This document shows, in pieces, positions 36,506 to 45,051 of a DNA stretch of 64,000 nt. Below the pieces are notes generated by a model. It was not told the origin of the DNA and made no database searches. It saw nothing but the letters and a program-made list of their open reading frames with translations. The stretch spans positions 3,867,879-3,931,878 of the forward strand of contig NZ_LT607802.1 in assembly GCF_900090205.1 (NCBI RefSeq), in the 5' to 3' direction. This DNA is from Vogesella sp. LIG4 (GTDB lineage: Bacteria > Pseudomonadota > Gammaproteobacteria > Burkholderiales > Chromobacteriaceae). A program made the translations under genes and the position numbers. The number at the start of each line of letters is the position of its first letter. Positions within the stretch are counted from its first letter, which is position 1.

Positions 36506-37387
36506 TTATTGCTGCAGCCAGGCCTTCAGTTTTTCCGGGTGGGCATCAACAAACTTCTTCGCCGCAGTGGCGTAGTCATTGGTGCTGTTGCCTTCCAGCT
36601 CGATGGCCTCGACATCCGCCAGGGTCAGCTTGAAGTTCTTCATGAAGGTATGCGCACGCGGGAATTTGCCGCCGAACTGCTTCGAGGCGAAGGCGTGGAT
36701 CAGCTCCTCACCACCCAGAGTGCCTTTCGGGTCCTTGAGGTAGCGCATCTTCCACTTCTGGAACAGCCAGTGCGGGCTCCATACCGTGGCCACGATCCAC
36801 TGCTTGGACTGGTAGGCACGCGATACCCCCGACAACATGCCGGCCTCGCTGGAAGACTGCAGGCTGTAGCCGTTCAGGTTGTAGGCCTTGAGCGTCTTCT
36901 CCGAGGCCAGCATCAGGCCGCCGCCCGGCTCGATACCCTGCACGATGCTGTTCAGCTTGCTTTTCACTTCCGGCTTTTCCAGGTCGGCAATGGAAGACAC
37001 CTCGGACTCGGGCACATAAGCCGGCACTACCCAGCCATTCTTGCCGCCGGTGTAGATGATCCCGACGTCTTCCATATCGTTTTTGTACTTCGCCACGTAG
37101 GCACCATGGGTAACCGGCAGCCAGCCACCCACCATGATGTCCAGGTCACCACGCGCCACGCCCTGGTACTGGATGCCAATGGCCGCCTGCACAAACTGCA
37201 CCGGCTGCTTGAGGTTGGTTTCCATCACGTACTTGGCCACATTGGCTACCGCCAATACGTCTGCCCAGTTGGTTACTGCCATTTTCACCGGCTCGGCCGG
37301 TGCGGCTGCGGCAGTACCCGCACTCACACCCACAATCATCGATACTGCCAACTTGCCCAGAAGCGATTTAAGCGAACTGTTATTCAC
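36506..37387 (-). CDS. proX: Choline/glycine betaine ABC transporter, substrate-binding protein
   Basis: The 293-residue protein has a signal peptide (SLLGKLAVSMIVGVSAGTAAAA) and an OpuAC-type binding domain beginning VKMAVTNWADVLAVANVAKYVMETNL. Tryptophans in GGWLPVTHGAYV and VWSPHWLFQKWKM are of the kind that form the aromatic cage around trimethylammonium groups. It is the periplasmic receptor of the ProVWX-like system. A GTG start with AAGGAG 7 bases upstream was chosen over an in-frame ATG 13 codons earlier. It is probably the counterpart of CbcX/CaiX in Pseudomonas; which quaternary amine it binds is not decided. Confidence 0.88.
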   Translation of the reverse strand: MNNSSLKSLLGKLAVSMIVGVSAGTAAAAPAEPVKMAVTNWADVLAVANVAKYVMETNLKQPVQFVQAAIGIQYQGVARGDLDIMVGGWLPVTHGAYVAKYKNDMEDVGIIYTGGKNGWVVPAYVPESEVSSIADLEKPEVKSKLNSIVQGIEPGGGLMLASEKTLKAYNLNGYSLQSSSEAGMLSGVSRAYQSKQWIVATVWSPHWLFQKWKMRYLKDPKGTLGGEELIHAFASKQFGGKFPRAHTFMKNFKLTLADVEAIELEGNSTNDYATAAKKFVDAHPEKLKAWLQQ

Positions 37388-37535
37388 GTGGTTCTCCTTT
37401 GTTACTGCGGAAATTTTGAATATCACGGCATTTTTATTTGCCGGTTTTTACTGCTCACTCCACCACCACTGACGGTAAAACATGCCTGCTAAGCACCTGA
37501 AACCGCCAATACCAACTTATATCCGCTACTGCCAT

Positions 37536-38420
37536 TCAAGCCTGCGGCTTGGCACCCGCAGCGGGTTTGGCAGCCTGTACGACCCGCTTCTTGGACTTCT
37601 TGGCTTTCATGCCGAAGCTTTCGGTCAGGCGATCCAGCACGATAGCCAGCAGCACCACACCCAGGCCGCCTTCAAAACCGATGCCGATATCCAGGCGTTG
37701 AATACCGCTCAATACATATTCGCCCAGGCCACCGGCGCCAATCATCGAGGCCACCACCACCATGGAAAGCGCCATCATGATGGTCTGGTTGACGCCGGCC
37801 ATGATCGAAGGCAGCGCATTGGGCAGCTGGATTTTCCACAGCAGCTGCGCATCGGTACTGCCAAACGAACGCCCTGCTTCCAGCAGCTCCTCACGCACCT
37901 GGCGGATGCCCAGATTGGTCAGGCGCACCACCGGCGGCATGGAAAACACGATGGTGGCAATAACCGCCGGCACCCGGCCCAGGCCAAACAGAATCACCGC
38001 CGGAATCAGGTAGACGAACGCAGGCATGGTCTGCATGAAGTCCAGCAAGGAGCGCAGCACCACCTCGACCCGGTTGTTTCTGGCGCCCCAGATACCCAGC
38101 GGCACGCCCAATACCAGGCTGAATACCGTGGCCGCTATCACCAGTGCCAGGGTCGATACGGTCTGCGACCACAAACCCATGTACTGGATGGCTTCCAGCG
38201 CTACCCCGACGAAAATGGCGAAGAAAATACCGCGCCGCCACAGGGATACCGCCACCAGGAAAACCAGCATGGCGAGGAATGGCACGGCGGCCAGGCCGTC
38301 TTCCAGCAGTTTGACCACCGCGCCCAGACCGGCCGAGAACGCATCAAAACCACCGCGAAAGTGCAGGAACAGATAATTGACCGTGCCTTCCGCAAACTTG
38401 CCGATAAATGAAGAGTTCAT
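37536..38420 (-). CDS. proW: Choline/glycine betaine ABC transporter, permease
   Basis: The 294-residue membrane protein has about six helices and the permease signature region EAGRSFGSTDAQLLWKIQLPNALPSIMAGVNQTIMMALSMVVVASMIGAGGLG, which contacts the ATPase. It forms the inner-membrane channel for betaine or choline uptake. The 3' end is unusually basic (KAKKSKKRVVQAAKPAAGAKPQA). Its start overlaps the proV stop by 4 bases, and proX follows 148 bases on, giving a proVWX operon. Confidence 0.92.
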   Translation of the reverse strand: MNSSFIGKFAEGTVNYLFLHFRGGFDAFSAGLGAVVKLLEDGLAAVPFLAMLVFLVAVSLWRRGIFFAIFVGVALEAIQYMGLWSQTVSTLALVIAATVFSLVLGVPLGIWGARNNRVEVVLRSLLDFMQTMPAFVYLIPAVILFGLGRVPAVIATIVFSMPPVVRLTNLGIRQVREELLEAGRSFGSTDAQLLWKIQLPNALPSIMAGVNQTIMMALSMVVVASMIGAGGLGEYVLSGIQRLDIGIGFEGGLGVVLLAIVLDRLTESFGMKAKKSKKRVVQAAKPAAGAKPQA

Positions 38421-39691
38421 ACGCCCCTCCGTTCAATTACCTGTTTGAGTATCGTCCGGCAGGAAACCACGCCGACAAAATTACCGGCGGCATCGGTTAC
38501 CGGAACATCGTGTTCCTGATTCAGTGAAATGCCTGCCAGCTGGTGCAAATCGGCATCGAGTGTTACAGCTTCGATATTGCGCAGGAAAGCATCGCGAATC
38601 GGGTTGCGGCCGGTTTTATGCAGGGTTTCCGCGGTAACACAGCCTTGATAACGCCCGCTTTTATCGCAGACATAACCACAGTCGGCGCCGCTTTCGATGA
38701 GCTGATTAAGAAACTGCTCTGCCGGCGCGTCGACATCACAGGAAAGCAGGCTTCTGTCGACCTTGGTCAACATGCTGGATGCTTTCAGGAAGCGGGAAAT
38801 ATCGACATTGCGGAAGAAGTCACGGACATAATCGTCGGCCGGGGAATGAATCAGCTCCGCCGGGGTGCCAACCTGAATCAGGCAGCCATCCTTCATGATG
38901 CCGATGCGGCCACCGATCTTGATTGCCTCTTCAATATCGTGGGAAATAAAGACGATGGTGCGCTGCTCTTCCTTTTGCAGGCGCAGCAGTTCGTTCTGCA
39001 TTTCAGAGCGGATCAGCGGGTCCAGTGCGGAAAACGCCTCGTCCATCAGCAGCACCGACGGGTTCACCGCCAGCGCCCGCGCCAGACCAACCCGCTGCTG
39101 CATGCCGCCGGAAAGCTCGCTTGGCAGCAGCTTTTCATACTTGCCCAGCCCCACCCGGTTCAATGCCGCCCGGGCAATCTCGTAGCGTTCCGCTTTTTTC
39201 AGCCCCGCCACTTCCAGGCCGTAGGCGATGTTGTCGATTACCGTGCGGTTTGGCAGCAGGGCAAACGACTGGAACACCATGGACATTTTCTTGCGGCGGA
39301 CTTCGCGCAATTCCGCAGTCGACATCGGCGCAATATCGCGGCCTTCCAGAATAACCTGTCCGGAAGTCGGCTCAATCAGGCGGTTGAGCAAGCGGACCAG
39401 TGTCGACTTACCCGAACCGGACAAGCCCATGATGACGAAGATCTCACCGGTTTTTACACTGAGGCTGACATCGTTTACCGCTACCATATTGCCCGTTTGT
39501 TCGAAAACCTCATTGCGGCCAAGCCCCTGCTTCAGCAGCTCGGCAGCACGCTCGGGTTTTGGCCCGAAGATTTTCGACAGGTTTTTGACCGTAAGAATAT
39601 CGGCCCCCGAAGCCGCAACCGAGGGTGCGGCTTTCTCTATTGCCCCCGGGCGGACTAGCTCGCCCGGTGCAAATGTCAGGTTTGGGGTCAT
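38417..39691 (-). CDS. proV: Choline/glycine betaine ABC transporter, ATP-binding protein
   Basis: The 424-residue ATPase has Walker A GLSGSGKST at 89-97, the signature LSGGMQQRVGLARAL, Walker B SVLLMDEAFSALDP and a C-terminal pair of CBS-type modules of about 120 residues. The N-terminal insertion LSKIFGPKPERAAELLKQGLGRNEV is characteristic of ProV/OpuAA. CBS modules in this family sense ionic strength or nucleotides. It energises betaine uptake with ProW and ProX. A candidate operator box (CATTACCAAAAG) lies about 290 bases upstream in the same orientation as at gbcA. Confidence 0.94.
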   Translation of the reverse strand: MTPNLTFAPGELVRPGAIEKAAPSVAASGADILTVKNLSKIFGPKPERAAELLKQGLGRNEVFEQTGNMVAVNDVSLSVKTGEIFVIMGLSGSGKSTLVRLLNRLIEPTSGQVILEGRDIAPMSTAELREVRRKKMSMVFQSFALLPNRTVIDNIAYGLEVAGLKKAERYEIARAALNRVGLGKYEKLLPSELSGGMQQRVGLARALAVNPSVLLMDEAFSALDPLIRSEMQNELLRLQKEEQRTIVFISHDIEEAIKIGGRIGIMKDGCLIQVGTPAELIHSPADDYVRDFFRNVDISRFLKASSMLTKVDRSLLSCDVDAPAEQFLNQLIESGADCGYVCDKSGRYQGCVTAETLHKTGRNPIRDAFLRNIEAVTLDADLHQLAGISLNQEHDVPVTDAAGNFVGVVSCRTILKQVIERRGV

Positions 39692-39913
39692 TCTTTCATC
39701 CCAGTTTGCAAGTTCAAGAAATTAAAGCCCGCAACAGATATCTCTCACGGCGCATTTACCTGGCACCGAAGTACTAACCCTGTCAGGAAAACTGCCTGTC
39801 AGCATCGGCCCGGCTTTTGACACCCAAGTTGAAAGCAAATGTTGCAAGCAGCATTTACCGGCATGGGTTGGTGAACATCGCATGTGGCGAAATCACCTTC
39901 GTCATCGGCTTGT

Positions 39914-40000
39914 AATGCTTGACTGCAGCGTAGCAAGACTGTGCTTTGGCTCCAGTTACATTTCCTGCCACCTTTCGCCTACTTTTGGTAATGCATTACG
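39914..40000 (-). repeat. Copy 2 of the 80-base diverged repeat with candidate operator
   Basis: It matches 26554-26645 at about 85% over 70 bases. On the minus strand the end reads GTAATGCATTACCAAAAG, which contains the exact 12-mer also found before gbcA. It sits 220-310 bases upstream of proV and points toward it. Confidence 0.6.
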
Positions 40001-40230
40001 GGATTGTCAGGATTCGGGGGGCTTAACAGGCGTCGTTTCCCTGCTTGCGGACAAAATCAGCGCCTGCATTTATGCCAACGGCAATGAATTGCCAGCCAAA
40101 ATGCGGCATTTTCTCCACAAAGCAGGCAAAAAACATCGGTGATAGCGCAGCAGCCGGGCAGCAAAACCAGCCCAGGTGAGCGGTGTCGGAGGGGCATGCT
40201 GGCTGCTACGGCACAGCAGGCGTGTGATGG

Positions 40231-40270
40231 TGCAGGGTTGGCCGCAAGCTGCGCATGCGGCCAACCCTGC
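40231..40270. repeat. Inverted pair of the GTTGGCCGCA repeat
   Basis: GCAGGGTTGGCCGCA and TGCGGCCAACCCTGC face each other with a 9-base centre, forming a 15-base stem in the intergenic region. It stands next to a separate classical terminator. Confidence 0.75.
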
Positions 40271-40278
40271 GACAGATA

Positions 40279-40309
40279 CAAAAAAAGCCCGGGCCTTTGC
40301 AGCCCGGGC
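40279..40309 (-). terminator. Terminator of the orphan binding-protein gene
   Basis: GCCCGGGC is repeated inversely around a 7-base loop, and a run of A on the plus strand (T on the transcript strand) follows. It lies about 35 bases past the stop. Confidence 0.92.
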
Positions 40310-40344
40310 ATGTTCGCCGGTTCACTTCGTCGCCATGCGGCAGC

Positions 40345-41118
40345 TCAGTTGTCGTTGTAGATATCGAAATTGAAGTATTTGCCGGCAATCTTCTGGTAAC
40401 TGCCGTTCTTCAGGATGGTCGCGATGGCGACGTTCAGCTCCTGGCGCAGCTTGTCCTCGCCCTGGCGCACGCCGATGGCGGCACCAACGCCGAAGATCTT
40501 CGGGTCGGTCAGCGATTTGCCGATCAGCGAATAGCCCTTGCCCTTGCTGGTCTTGAGGAAGGCATCCTGCGCTTCCACCCCGCTCATCACCGCGCCATCA
40601 AGCCGGCCAAGCAGCAGATCCTGGAACACCAGCTCCGAGTTCTGGTACGCCACCACGGCGACGCCCTGCGACTCCCAGTGCGCCTTGACATAGGTTTCCT
40701 GCACCGAGCCCTGCTCCACCCCGATGTGCTTGCCCTTGAGCAGCGCTACATCCGGCGCGGCAACCGAGCCGGTTTTCGCCAGCAGGAAGCTCGGCCCGGA
40801 GTACAGCTTGTCGGTGAAGGCGATTTCCTTCAGCCGCTTCTCGTTGACGTACATGGCGGAAAGGATGGCGTCGAACTTCTTGGCCTTCAGCGCCGGGATC
40901 ATGCCGTCGAAGTTGTTGCTCACCCACACGCAGCGGGCTTTCAGCGTGGCGCAGATGGCATTGCCCAGATCGATGTCGAAACCGGCCAGACTGCCTTCCG
41001 GGGTCTTGGTTTCAAACGGCGGGAAGGTGGGGTCGACACCGAAGCGGATCACCCGTTCGCTGGCCATGGCGCCACTTGCCGCCACTGCCAGCAATACTGC
41101 AGATACGAACTTCTTCAT
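40345..41118 (-). CDS. Amino-acid ABC transporter substrate-binding protein (orphan HisJ-like)
   Basis: The 257-residue protein has a signal peptide (KKFVSAVLLAVAASGAMA) and a type II periplasmic binding fold with IRFGVDPTFPPFETK, GFDIDLGNAICATLKA and LKGKHIGVEQGSVQETYVK. It is a clear paralogue of the binding protein starting at 46640: same length, about half of residues identical. No permease or ATPase gene adjoins it, so it may feed the HisQMP system nearby. AGAGGAG precedes the start. The amidohydrolase gene upstream could release the amino acid it binds; the ligand is unknown. Confidence 0.9.
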   Translation of the reverse strand: MKKFVSAVLLAVAASGAMASERVIRFGVDPTFPPFETKTPEGSLAGFDIDLGNAICATLKARCVWVSNNFDGMIPALKAKKFDAILSAMYVNEKRLKEIAFTDKLYSGPSFLLAKTGSVAAPDVALLKGKHIGVEQGSVQETYVKAHWESQGVAVVAYQNSELVFQDLLLGRLDGAVMSGVEAQDAFLKTSKGKGYSLIGKSLTDPKIFGVGAAIGVRQGEDKLRQELNVAIATILKNGSYQKIAGKYFNFDIYNDN

Positions 41119-41202
41119 TGTTTCTCCTCTCACGGCCATTGCCTGGCTCGATAGTTGCGGCCAAGGGCAGCGGGCTTGCCGCCATCGGCCATGCCCGCGT
41201 CT

Positions 41203-42375
41203 CTAGCGCAGGAATGCTTCCACCAGCTTCACCCAGTAACTGGCGCCAATCGCCAGGCTGTCGTCGTTGAAATCGAAACCGGGGTTGTGCACCATGCAGC
41301 CGCCCTCGCCGTCGCCGTTGCCGATCAGCAGGTAGCAGCCGGGGCGTTGCTCCAGCATGAAGGCGAAGTCCTCGCTGCCGGTAACCGGCACCAGGTTTTG
41401 TATCAGCCCGCCCTCACCCAGCCAGTCCACCGCCACCTGGCGCGCAAAGGCGGTTTCTTGCTCGCTGTTGATCAGTGGCGGGTACGGGTCGAACAGCTCG
41501 ATTTCGGCGCGGGCGCCGTAGCTGGAGGCCTGGCCATGCGCCAGCGCCTCGATGCGCTCCAGCAGCAGGCTGCGCACTTCGTGGGTCATGGCGCGGATGC
41601 ACAGTTGCAACTCGGCGCTGTCCGGTATCACGTTGGAGGCTTCGCCGGAGTGAATCGCGCCCACGGTGACCACCGCGGTTTCCAGCGGCGGCACATTGCG
41701 CGCCACGATGGTCTGCAGCGCCATCACCAGCGAAGCGGCAACCACCACCGGGTCCACGGTCTTGTGCGGCATGGCGCCGTGGCCGCCGTAGCCGGTAATG
41801 GTGATCTTTACCCCGTCGGCCGAGGCCATGAACGGGCCCGGCAGGAAGCCGAGCTTGCCGGTAGGGTAGCCCGGCATATTGTGCATGGCGAACACCGCAT
41901 CGCAGGGGAAGCGCTCGAACAGGCCGTCCTGCAGCATGCGGAATGCCCCGCCGCCGCCTTCTTCCGCCGGCTGGAAGATCAGGTGCACGGTGCCGTCGAA
42001 CTGGCAGCTGTCGCTGGCCAGGTAGTGCGCGGCGGCCAGCAGCATGGCGGTGTGGCCATCGTGACCGCAGGCGTGCATCTTGCCGGGGAGGCTGCTGGCA
42101 TACGGCAGCCCGGTATCCTCGTGGATGGGCAGCGCGTCCATGTCGGCGCGAATGCCGATCGCCGTGCTGCCGCTGCCTTTCTTGAGCGTGCCGACCAGCC
42201 CGGTTACCCCCAGCCCGCGCGTTACCTGGTAGCCCCAGCGCTCCAGCCGCTCGGCTACCAGGCCGCTGGTGGCCACTTCTTCGAAACTCAGTTCCGGGTG
42301 GGCATGGATAGTGCGGCGCACTGCAATCATCTCGTCTTCAATGGCGCGCATGCCCGGCATCACGACATCATGCAT
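41203..42375 (-). CDS. M20-family amidohydrolase (hippurate/N-acyl-amino-acid hydrolase-like)
   Basis: The 390-residue metalloenzyme has the M20D metal-binding blocks RADMDALP, HACGHDGH at 101-108 and FQPAEEGGGGA, plus MHNMPGYPTGKL and the late GSEDFAF. Such enzymes hydrolyse N-acyl or N-aroyl amino acids in the cytoplasm. AGAGGAG lies 6 bases before the chosen ATG; an upstream in-frame start is unsupported. Its 3' neighbour is an amino-acid binding-protein gene, and a LysR gene diverges 114 bases away, so release and uptake of an amino acid under LysR control is a reasonable inference. Confidence 0.9.
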   Translation of the reverse strand: MHDVVMPGMRAIEDEMIAVRRTIHAHPELSFEEVATSGLVAERLERWGYQVTRGLGVTGLVGTLKKGSGSTAIGIRADMDALPIHEDTGLPYASSLPGKMHACGHDGHTAMLLAAAHYLASDSCQFDGTVHLIFQPAEEGGGGAFRMLQDGLFERFPCDAVFAMHNMPGYPTGKLGFLPGPFMASADGVKITITGYGGHGAMPHKTVDPVVVAASLVMALQTIVARNVPPLETAVVTVGAIHSGEASNVIPDSAELQLCIRAMTHEVRSLLLERIEALAHGQASSYGARAEIELFDPYPPLINSEQETAFARQVAVDWLGEGGLIQNLVPVTGSEDFAFMLEQRPGCYLLIGNGDGEGGCMVHNPGFDFNDDSLAIGASYWVKLVEAFLR

Positions 42376-42489
42376 GGTGGTTCTCCTCTTGCTGGCTGGG
42401 GTATGCGTTTGATAGTAGAGAGCCGCCAAGCCCTTGAGGAGTCGCAGTTTTGTTATCATGAAAACCATAGGTTTACACCCTGCTCAATC

Positions 42490-43443
42490 ATGAAACTACA
42501 TCAGTTGCAGGCCCTGGTGGCCGTGGCCGACAACGGCAGCATTCGCGCCGCCGCGCGCCAGCTCGGGCTGTCGCAGACGGCGGTAGCCAAGGCTTTGCGC
42601 GAGCTGGAAGGGGAAAAGCAGGTAGCGCTGCTGATTCGCTACCCCAACGGGGTCAGCTTTACCGAGTACGGCCAGACGCTGCTGGTGCACGCGCGGCTGA
42701 TACTGGCGCAGATGGGCCGGGCCGAGGCCGAGCTGGACAGCCTGCGCGGGCGCAAGGACGGCCGCCTGGTGATAGGCGTTACACCGCTGGTGGCGCTGAC
42801 TTTCCTGACCGGCGCCATTGGCAGCTTCCGCGCCCGCCACCCCGGGGTACAGCTGGAGATCTACGAGGGCTTGATGGCGGTTACCCTGCCGCAGCTGCGC
42901 AGCGGCAAGATGGATTTCGCCATCGGCCCGTTCATCGGCGCCCTGCCACCGCAGGAGTTCGATTGCGAGCCGCTGCTCGCGTTTGAAGATGTGGTGATCG
43001 CCAACCGCAACCACCCCAAGATAGCCTGCCGCTCGCTGCACGAACTGCAGGGGCAGGACTGGGTCATCAACTATGTGCCGGCCAGCCACGACGATCTGAT
43101 GCACAACCTGTTCTGGCAGCACGGTTTCCACCCGGACAGCCAGCACATCGTGTGCGCGCAATCGGTGACCCTGCTCATCGAGTTGATACGCAACGGCGGC
43201 ATGCTCAGCTTCTGCCCGGCGCCGATGCTCGTCACCGAGCCATTTCGCGACTGGGTGCAGCCGCTGGCGCTGCAGGAACGCTTCACCCCCTACCGCATGG
43301 GCATTGTCAGGCGGCGTGACATGCCGAGCAGCGCGCTGGCGCAAAGCTTCATCGACTGCCTGCTGCAGGAAATACGCCGCCGCGCGCGCTCGGCGCGTGC
43401 GGAAGACAGCCAGCTGTTCGAGCGCTGCTCGCTGCTGATCTGA
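42490..43443 (+). CDS. LysR-family regulator divergent from the amidohydrolase gene
   Basis: The 317-residue protein has the helix-turn-helix MKLHQLQALVAVADNGSIRAAARQLGLSQTAVAKALRELEGE and a C-terminal effector domain (MDFAIGPFIGALPPQEF, RNGGMLSFCPAPMLVTEP). It diverges from the M20 amidohydrolase gene, its probable target together with the orphan binding protein. The start was set at the helix-turn-helix; the open frame runs far upstream antisense to the hydrolase and is not coding there. It ends against a pair of TTGGCCGCA repeats. Confidence 0.92.
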   Translation: MKLHQLQALVAVADNGSIRAAARQLGLSQTAVAKALRELEGEKQVALLIRYPNGVSFTEYGQTLLVHARLILAQMGRAEAELDSLRGRKDGRLVIGVTPLVALTFLTGAIGSFRARHPGVQLEIYEGLMAVTLPQLRSGKMDFAIGPFIGALPPQEFDCEPLLAFEDVVIANRNHPKIACRSLHELQGQDWVINYVPASHDDLMHNLFWQHGFHPDSQHIVCAQSVTLLIELIRNGGMLSFCPAPMLVTEPFRDWVQPLALQERFTPYRMGIVRRRDMPSSALAQSFIDCLLQEIRRRARSARAEDSQLFERCSLLI

Positions 43444-43457
43444 TCCTGTCGGCCGCG

Positions 43458-43483
43458 CTTGCGGCCAACGTTGGCCGCAAGCA
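43458..43483. repeat. Palindromic head-to-head pair of the GTTGGCCGCA repeat
   Basis: GCTTGCGGCCAAC is directly followed by GTTGGCCGCAAGC, a perfect 26-base palindrome built from two copies of the window-wide repeat. It lies 15 bases behind the LysR stop. Confidence 0.85.
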
Positions 43484-43486
43484 AAT

Positions 43487-43516
43487 AAAAACGGCACCGG
43501 AATATTCCGGTGCCGT
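43487..43516 (-). terminator. Terminator of the hisJQMP-type operon
   Basis: ACGGCACCGGAAT and its complement form a perfect 13-base stem. On the minus strand a TTTTATTT run follows, fitting termination behind hisP. Confidence 0.92.
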
Positions 43517-43542
43517 CTGCTATTGCCAGCAGGCCGAGCGGC

Positions 43543-44310
43543 TTACTTCAGGCTGCCCGACAGGAACTGCGCCAGACGTTCGCTCTTCGGCGTCACCAGC
43601 ACTTCTTTCGGGTTGCCCTGCTCTTCAATACGGCCCTGGTGCAGGAAGATCACGTGGTTGGACACCTCGCGGGCGAAGCCCATTTCGTGGGTCACCACGA
43701 TCATGGTGCGGCCTTCCTCGGCCAGCGACTGCATCACCTTCAGCACTTCGCCCACCAGTTCCGGATCCAGCGCCGAGGTCGGCTCATCGAACAGCATCAC
43801 TTCCGGCTCCATCGCCAGCGCACGGGCAATTGCCACGCGCTGCTGCTGGCCGCCGGACAGGTGCGACGGGTATTTGTCCTCCACCGATTGCGCCAGGCCA
43901 ACCTTGGCCAGGTACTTGCGGGCGCGAATCTCGGCCTCGTCGCGGCTGATGCCCAGTACGTGCACCGGTGCCTCGATGATGTTTTCCAGCACCGTCATGT
44001 GTGCCCACAGGTTGAAGTGCTGGAACACCATGGACAGCTTGGTGCGCATCTTCTGCAGCTGCTTGGGGTCGGCCACGCGCAGCGCGCCCTTCTTGTCCTT
44101 CTCGGTGCGGATTTCCTCGGCATTCACTTCGATGCGGCCGGCACACGGCTGCTCCAGGAAGTTGATGCAACGCAGGAAGGTACTCTTGCCGGAGCCGGAG
44201 GAGCCGATAATGCTGATTACATCGCCACCCTTGGCTTTCAGCGAAACGCCCTTCAGCACTTCGTGATCGCCGTATTTCTTGTGCAGATCGTCAACAGTCA
44301 GTTTGTACAT
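43543..44310 (-). CDS. hisP: Histidine/basic amino-acid ABC transporter ATPase
   Basis: The 255-residue ATPase has Walker [10 protein letters not shown] at 36-44, the block [27 protein letters not shown], the signature [15 protein letters not shown] and Walker [15 protein letters not shown]. It resembles enterobacterial HisP over its full length. It powers uptake with HisQ/HisM and a periplasmic receptor. It is the last gene of the operon, 27 bases after hisM, and is followed by a strong terminator. Basic amino acids (histidine, lysine, arginine, ornithine) are the usual cargo. Confidence 0.94.
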   Translation of the reverse strand: MYKLTVDDLHKKYGDHEVLKGVSLKAKGGDVISIIGSSGSGKSTFLRCINFLEQPCAGRIEVNAEEIRTEKDKKGALRVADPKQLQKMRTKLSMVFQHFNLWAHMTVLENIIEAPVHVLGISRDEAEIRARKYLAKVGLAQSVEDKYPSHLSGGQQQRVAIARALAMEPEVMLFDEPTSALDPELVGEVLKVMQSLAEEGRTMIVVTHEMGFAREVSNHVIFLHQGRIEEQGNPKEVLVTPKSERLAQFLSGSLK

Positions 44311-44337
44311 GTGTGTGTTCTTTCCAAATACGGCAAC

Positions 44338-45051
44338 TCAGTGCGACTGAGGTTTCAGGAAGGCGAGCCAGCGGTTTTCGAAGCGACGGAACAGCCATAC
44401 CAGGCCGAACACGATCACGGCATACAGCACGGCGGCGATGCCGAAAGCGTAGAACGAGGCGTAGGTAGCCGAGTTCACGTCACGGGCAACCTTCAGGATG
44501 TCCGGCACGGTGGCGGTGAAAGCCAGCGTGGTGGAGTGCAGCATCAGGATCACTTCGTTGCTGTAGGCCGGCAGCGCGCGACGCAGTGCCGATGGCAGGA
44601 TGATGCGGCGGTACAGCGCAAAACCGGACATGCCGTAGGCACGTGCTGCCTCGATCTCGCCATAGGCGGTGGCGCGGATGGCGCCGGCGAAGATCTCGGT
44701 GGTGTAGGCGCAGGTGTTCAGCGCAAACGCCAGCAGTGCACAGTTGAAGCCTTCACGGAAGAAGGTATCCAGCATCGGCGTGCCGCGTACCACTTCCAGG
44801 CTGTAGACGCCGGTGTAGAGGATCAGCAGCTGCACGTACAGCGGGGTGCCGCGGAACACATAGGTGTAGAACCATACCGGGCCGCGAATCCAGGCCTTCT
44901 TGGAAACACGCGCCACCGACAGCGGAATGGACATCAGGAAGCCGATGGCGATGGAGCCCACCAGCAGCCACAGCGTCATTGCCACACCGGTCAGATGGTG
45001 ACCGTCACTCCACAGATAGGCGCGCCAGTATTCCTGCAAGATATCGTTCAT
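44338..45051 (-). CDS. hisM: Histidine/basic amino-acid ABC transporter permease HisM
   Basis: The 237-residue inner-membrane protein has the HisM-type WFYTYVFRGTPLYVQLLILYTG block and the permease loop EIEAARAYGMSGFALYRRIILPSALRRALPAYSNEVILMLHSTTLAFTATVPDIL. It pairs with HisQ to form the channel. Its start overlaps the hisQ stop by 4 bases, giving tight translational coupling. Length and motifs are normal for the family. Confidence 0.93.
   Translation of the reverse strand: MNDILQEYWRAYLWSDGHHLTGVAMTLWLLVGSIAIGFLMSIPLSVARVSKKAWIRGPVWFYTYVFRGTPLYVQLLILYTGVYSLEVVRGTPMLDTFFREGFNCALLAFALNTCAYTTEIFAGAIRATAYGEIEAARAYGMSGFALYRRIILPSALRRALPAYSNEVILMLHSTTLAFTATVPDILKVARDVNSATYASFYAFGIAAVLYAVIVFGLVWLFRRFENRWLAFLKPQSH

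Larger units (their letters stand above)
39692..40344. other. Long regulatory gap upstream of proV
   Basis: About 650 bases without a credible gene. It holds, from left to right, copy 2 of the 80-base repeat with its operator-like box, an inverted pair of the TTGGCCGCA repeat and the terminator of the orphan binding-protein gene. Confidence 0.55.

Noticed and set aside
39882..40142. 86-codon frame upstream of proV
   Set aside because: It crosses the diverged 80-base repeat, lacks a ribosome site and has no protein-like pattern; the repeat copies are not conserved as a reading frame.
41155..42489. N-terminal extension that would fuse 445 codons to the LysR gene
   Set aside because: The extension is antisense to the M20 amidohydrolase; the LysR helix-turn-helix begins exactly at the internal ATG chosen.
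43458..43483. Classical operator reading of the 26-base palindrome
   Set aside because: Both arms are copies of the window-wide TTGGCCGCA repeat and the site is behind a gene, so a head-to-head repeat pair is the simpler explanation.
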